The notes beneath the pieces were generated by a model. It saw nothing but the letters and a program-made list of their open reading frames with translations, was not told where the DNA came from and did not search any database. The position numbers and the translations under genes are program-made. DNA of 64,000 bases from Ensifer adhaerens (GTDB taxonomy: Bacteria > Pseudomonadota > Alphaproteobacteria > Rhizobiales > Rhizobiaceae): the NCBI RefSeq assembly GCF_000697965.2, contig NZ_CP015882.1:1116001-1180000 (forward strand), given 5' to 3'. Positions 61,275 to 64,000 of the stretch are shown here, piece by piece (position 1 is the first letter of the stretch; each line of letters opens with the position of its first letter).

Positions 61275-61835
61275 ATGCCGCAGGATGAAGCAATCATCAT
61301 TCGCCGGTCGCGGGAGAGCGACGTTGATGCCATGCTGGCCATCTATCGCCGCCACATCCGACGCGGCATAGAAGAGGGTGTCGAAGAGGGCGACGCACCA
61401 CAGCCGGACGACCTTCGCGAGCGGCGGAAGAACCTGAAAAGCCGCCGCTTGCCCCATCTCGTCGCGGTGAAGGAGGGCGTGGTGGTCGGATACGCCTATG
61501 TCGTGCTGTTTCGCAAGCGCCCCGCCTACCGTTACACGGTCAAGCACTCGATCTATGTTCACCACGAGCATCTCGGTCAAGGCGTCGGACGTCTGCTCAT
61601 GCGGGGCCTGATCGACGCCTGCGCCGCAGCCGGCTTTCACCAGATGATCGGCTACATCGACGCCGACAATGTCGCCTCCCTCACTTTGCACGAACGCTTC
61701 AACTTCGTACGCGTCGGCCTGCTTCCGGGTGTCGCTTATCGTTACGGGCGCTGGGCCGATAGCGTCATGGTCCAACGCTCGCTGGGTCCGGGCTCGACGA
61801 CGCCGCCACCGCCGCCGCCTCTCTCCACCCGATGA
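61275..61835 (+). CDS. GNAT-family N-acetyltransferase
   Basis: A 186-residue acetyltransferase. The N-terminus IIIRRSRESDVDAMLAIYRR and the acetyl-CoA site HHEHLGQGVGRLLMRGLIDA, followed by MIGYIDADNVASLTLHERFN, resemble phosphinothricin/methionine sulfoximine-type GNATs. The C-terminus is a proline run. It is 24 bp after the decarboxylase and ends at a strong terminator, so both form one operon; acetylation of the amine product is an attractive but unproven role. Confidence 0.88.
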   Translation: MPQDEAIIIRRSRESDVDAMLAIYRRHIRRGIEEGVEEGDAPQPDDLRERRKNLKSRRLPHLVAVKEGVVVGYAYVVLFRKRPAYRYTVKHSIYVHHEHLGQGVGRLLMRGLIDACAAAGFHQMIGYIDADNVASLTLHERFNFVRVGLLPGVAYRYGRWADSVMVQRSLGPGSTTPPPPPPLSTR

Positions 61836-61865
61836 GGGTCGCCCCTGTGTGCGCGCCGTTCAAAC

Positions 61866-61908
61866 GTCAAAAAGCCCGCTGGATTTCTCCATGCGGGCTT
61901 TTTTTGAT
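61866..61908 (+). terminator. Intrinsic terminator after the GNAT gene
   Basis: AAAAAGCCCGC and GCGGGCTTTTTTT enclose a 13-nt loop, with a T-run of seven. It ends the decarboxylase-GNAT operon. Confidence 0.93.
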
Positions 61909-62289
61909 TTGGTTGCGGGGGCCCGCAACCACCGATACCGACATGAGCTCAAAATAATCATCTAAAGGATTCAGGGTTCTTGGCCAGCGCCGGTGTTAAC
62001 TGACCCATCGGCGCTCTGGGAGGGCACAGTGGTATGGTGGCTCACGGTTGCTTTTGGCTAATAGGGACCGCTGCATTGACCACCCCCCAACGCAAGCGAT
62101 GGCCGCGCATACCGTTCTCTACACGAGCCCTTAGCAGTCCATGGTCGAGACATTCGATTTGTCGTCTTTATCAACGCTCAAAAGAGTTGACAAACATGCA
62201 GTTTTAACAAATTATCCCATACATGATCATTATGTTTCCATTAGTGGACTAAATGATCGCGATACCAACTTCACGTAAAGGCGAAGCAA
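61909..62289. other. Intergenic stretch with AT-rich promoter-like part
   Basis: No gene seen. From about 62155 the base composition turns AT-rich, unlike the flanks, and a TTGACA hexamer lies at 62187-62192 with AATTAT 17 nt later, a possible promoter for the gene at 62290. Confidence 0.5.
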
Positions 62290-62721
62290 ATGGACCTTTT
62301 GAGGTTTGGAGAGAGTGATTTCAATTCATCGTATCTGGCCATACTCAGACACGGCCGGCGCGCCTGGGAGCTTTCGGAGGACTTATTTACGATCTGCGAA
62401 AATGAGCGTCTTCCCGGCATCGAGTCGCTTGAGGCTCCGATGTTCGAAAACTGGTTCATAGCGGAACGATCCGTGCCTATGCTGGTAGGAGAACTCAGGC
62501 AGCCAAAGGGTCTCTCATTCCAGCATGAATCCTGGGGCGCATTTGAATGCACTACACCACTACACTTGCTCTCGGTAAGGGGGAAATTGGCGCGGTCTGC
62601 GAACCATTGGTATCTGCTCGGGCGACCGGCGGCGGACGCAACCGAGTCCTTGAACCGATGGGATGTTCGCGCTGACGATTCGACGAGCACGCCGGCCGGC
62701 AAAAACACATCCCGGAGGTGA
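62290..62721 (+). CDS. Hypothetical protein with C-terminal WYxLGRP motif
   Basis: A 143-residue protein, RBS weak (AAGG about 9 nt upstream). Its second half, from APMFENWFIAERSVPMLVGE through FECTTPLHLL to ARSANHWYLLGRP (residues 101-113), lines up with the protein encoded at 62875. The first half (ILRHGRRAWELSEDLFTICE) resembles no family I know. The base composition upstream is AT-rich compared with the region, which suggests an accessory segment. I recall uncharacterised rhizobial proteins of this type (possibly DUF6634) but cannot verify it. Confidence 0.6.
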   Translation: MDLLRFGESDFNSSYLAILRHGRRAWELSEDLFTICENERLPGIESLEAPMFENWFIAERSVPMLVGELRQPKGLSFQHESWGAFECTTPLHLLSVRGKLARSANHWYLLGRPAADATESLNRWDVRADDSTSTPAGKNTSRR

Positions 62722-62874
62722 ATCAAAACACACGCCGGGAGGTGGTCACAAAGCAAAGCAACACCACATTAGCTCACGTGGTCGCCGATTCCTTCGCCAA
62801 GATGTCGGCGCAAAGGTTTGGGCCGCCGCTCACGCCCCTCCAATTTATGCCAATTCCAACTAGGATAGATCCTT

Positions 62875-63174
62875 ATGCCGCACACATTCACTGACGCCGA
62901 CACACTCGCCCGGCTCGCCCACGATATCCGGCAAGCCAGCTCTGAAAAGTTCACCCCTACGCTGCTGGCGAACGCGCCGATTCTTGATGAGTTTGCTCTG
63001 GTGTATTCCTCCGCGCTCGGACTATCAGGTATCGTCTCGGGACATCCGCGGATTTCGGATGGGCACCGCTGCGTCACGACTCAGGTTTTCTATCTCGATG
63101 TCGAACAGGGAGTGGCCCGCACAGTAAACCGCTGGTACCGCTTGGGACGTCCTCACGGGGCTGAAGGACAGTGA
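62875..63174 (+). CDS. Hypothetical protein with C-terminal WYxLGRP motif
   Basis: A 99-residue protein. It begins MPHTFTDADTLARLAHDIRQ and has APILDEFALVYSSALGLSG, GHPRISDGHRCVTTQ and ends ARTVNRWYRLGRPHGAEGQ. The motif order matches that of the 143-residue protein 150 bp upstream, so the two are distant paralogues. No signal peptide or membrane segment. Function unknown; the conserved C-terminal WYxLGRP may be a protein contact or regulatory site. Confidence 0.7.
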   Translation: MPHTFTDADTLARLAHDIRQASSEKFTPTLLANAPILDEFALVYSSALGLSGIVSGHPRISDGHRCVTTQVFYLDVEQGVARTVNRWYRLGRPHGAEGQ

Positions 63175-63301
63175 TCTGCGGGTCCCTCGTGGACATCATA
63201 GCCGCGCGCCTCGGGCAAGATGGGGAAACGAGTTGAGATGCAGGGCCAATCCAAATCCGCGGAATTTCTAAGATGGCGGAGTGTTGAAAACGAGGACTTG
63301 C

Positions 63302-63505
63302 ATGCCTTGCGGTGATAAGAACAAGCCGGCCAAAGTGGACCACGATCGCTCGTCCGGGGAGACTGCAGACAACAACGAAACGTTTGGCGAAGCGCTGTCA
63401 AAGGCGGGATTCAAGCCGGCCAAGGTCGGACGAAGAAAGATCGTGTCGCGGGGGAAACGCCGAGAGACGTTGAAGAAGCGGAATTCCGAGAACCCGGAGA
63501 AATAG
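63302..63505 (+). CDS. Small basic hypothetical protein, 67 residues
   Basis: The frame starts at 63302 with GAGGA 6 nt upstream and ends at a TAG. It begins MPCGDKNKPAKVDHDRSSGE, has FGEALSKAGFKPAKVGRRKI and a very basic tail (RGKRRETLKKRNSENPEK). Composition suggests a nucleic-acid-binding or disordered peptide. I do not recognise it; the RBS and lack of a better frame are the only support. Confidence 0.45.
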   Translation: MPCGDKNKPAKVDHDRSSGETADNNETFGEALSKAGFKPAKVGRRKIVSRGKRRETLKKRNSENPEK

Positions 63506-63578
63506 ATGGAGACTTAATGACGTGTCCCTTCTAACCCGGCACCCCCGCATAAGACCCATGCCTACGACACAAGGGCGC

Positions 63579-64000
63579 CTACGCCGCAATAGCTCGATCA
63601 TTCTCGTAAAGCTTGGCATCCCAACGACACGTTGTCTGGCCCGTCGTGTTCCTGCCTAGTTCGATCACATTCAACCTGTCGCCAGGAAAAGCGGGGCTCA
63701 GTTCCAGGCACAAGTAGTCGAACAACGACCGTTCGTGCACAGCAAGGACGATCTGCCGATTCATCTGTTTCGAAAGCGTCCGGATCAGCGCCGCGAACTG
63801 GGCGATATGAACTTCGTCCATACTTTGGACCGGATCGTCGATGACGAGCCAGGGAAGCTGAGTCTCCACCGAAAGATGAAGCGCGAGAAAGAGCGTCAAG
63901 GCGGCCGTATTGAGATTGCCGGCACTGAGCATGGCGCGCGGGTTGCCGCCTTTGCCGCCGCGGCGATGGTGTGTTTCGAGAATGGCCTCGATATCACCGG
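63579..64000 (-). CDS. SMC/RecN-like ABC-type ATPase, C-terminal part (5' end outside window)
   Basis: The frame is open from the right edge to a stop at 63579, giving about 140 C-terminal residues. It shows the ABC signature MLSAGNLNTAALTLFLALHL, Walker B LPWLVIDDPVQSMDEVHIAQ and a distal His in VLAVHERSLFDYL, the arrangement of SMC/Rad50-like ATPases. The D-D-P-V-Q-S-M-D form is one I associate with ATPases of anti-phage modules such as Lamassu LmuB and related DNA-sensing systems. Whether partner genes exist lies outside the window. Confidence 0.8.
   Translation of the reverse strand, partial: GDIEAILETHHRRGGKGGNPRAMLSAGNLNTAALTLFLALHLSVETQLPWLVIDDPVQSMDEVHIAQFAALIRTLSKQMNRQIVLAVHERSLFDYLCLELSPAFPGDRLNVIELGRNTTGQTTCRWDAKLYENDRAIAA

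Noticed and set aside
62271..62756. Minus-strand frame of 161 codons opposite the hypothetical gene at 62290
   Set aside because: The plus-strand frame shares an ordered motif set with its neighbour at 62875, so the plus strand is preferred; not excluded with certainty.
1..64000. tRNA, rRNA, CRISPR arrays and complete insertion sequences
   Set aside because: None was recognised on reading both strands; no direct-repeat arrays with spacers and no transposase motifs were seen.

Overview
The window looks like a piece of an Ensifer/Sinorhizobium-type alphaproteobacterial replicon, most likely a megaplasmid or chromid. The reasons are the high GC content, the many GntR/FCD and LysR regulators beside ABC importers and sugar-acid catabolism genes, a clade I nosRZDFYLX cluster, an EcfG-type stress promoter, a BA14K-family protein and palindromic intergenic repeats of rhizobial style. 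This placement is inferred from gene families and layout; no search was run. No rRNA, tRNA or CRISPR array was seen.

Layout. 1-2.5 kb: end of an iron alcohol dehydrogenase gene, then a four-carbon acid sugar kinase and its GntR regulator. 2.5-7.5 kb: a patchwork with a decayed OmpA fragment, an intact OmpA-family protein with a 30-residue repeat array, another decayed reading frame, and an AbiE toxin-antitoxin pair whose toxin gene is frameshifted. 7.8-18.4 kb: a catabolic unit with a 7Fe ferredoxin gene, an eight-gene operon reading leftward from 16.76 to 8.33 kb (NMT1/SsuA-type ABC importer, FAD oxidoreductase, CoA-transferase, enoyl-CoA hydratase, LysR, amidohydrolase) and a divergent aldehyde dehydrogenase. 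Three 15-bp palindromes of the form TTGCC-N5-GGCAA tie its promoters together. 18.5-22.8 kb: a small membrane peptide, a DapA-like/RraA-like/SDR operon with divergent LysR, and a small monooxygenase-fold protein.

22.9-33.9 kb: a sugar locus. An IlvD/Edd sugar-acid dehydratase, a DapA-like lyase and a GntR regulator form one operon; a second GntR, DgoD-like galactonate dehydratase and an SDR form another; a divergent araF-araG-araH-like importer with aldose 1-epimerase supplies the sugar. The set fits oxidative, non-phosphorylating use of L-arabinose and D-galactose. 34.2-38.4 kb: a PRC-barrel protein behind an EcfG-type promoter, then a betaine/choline-type ABC importer with a small HTH gene. 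38.5-49.1 kb: nosRZDFYLX for nitrous oxide reduction behind an FNR/DNR-type box, then a three-gene operon (69-residue protein, 109-residue protein, RIC iron-sulfur repair protein) behind an NnrR-like site.

49.3-64 kb: assorted single genes: epoxide hydrolase, VOC protein, alpha/beta hydrolase, two LysR regulators, an EamA exporter, D-aminoacyl-tRNA deacylase, a frameshifted polysaccharide deacetylase, a BA14K protein, a DUF1349 protein, a basic amino acid decarboxylase with a GNAT partner, two related small proteins ending in WYxLGRP, and at the right edge the C-terminus of an SMC/RecN-like ATPase that may belong to a defence module.
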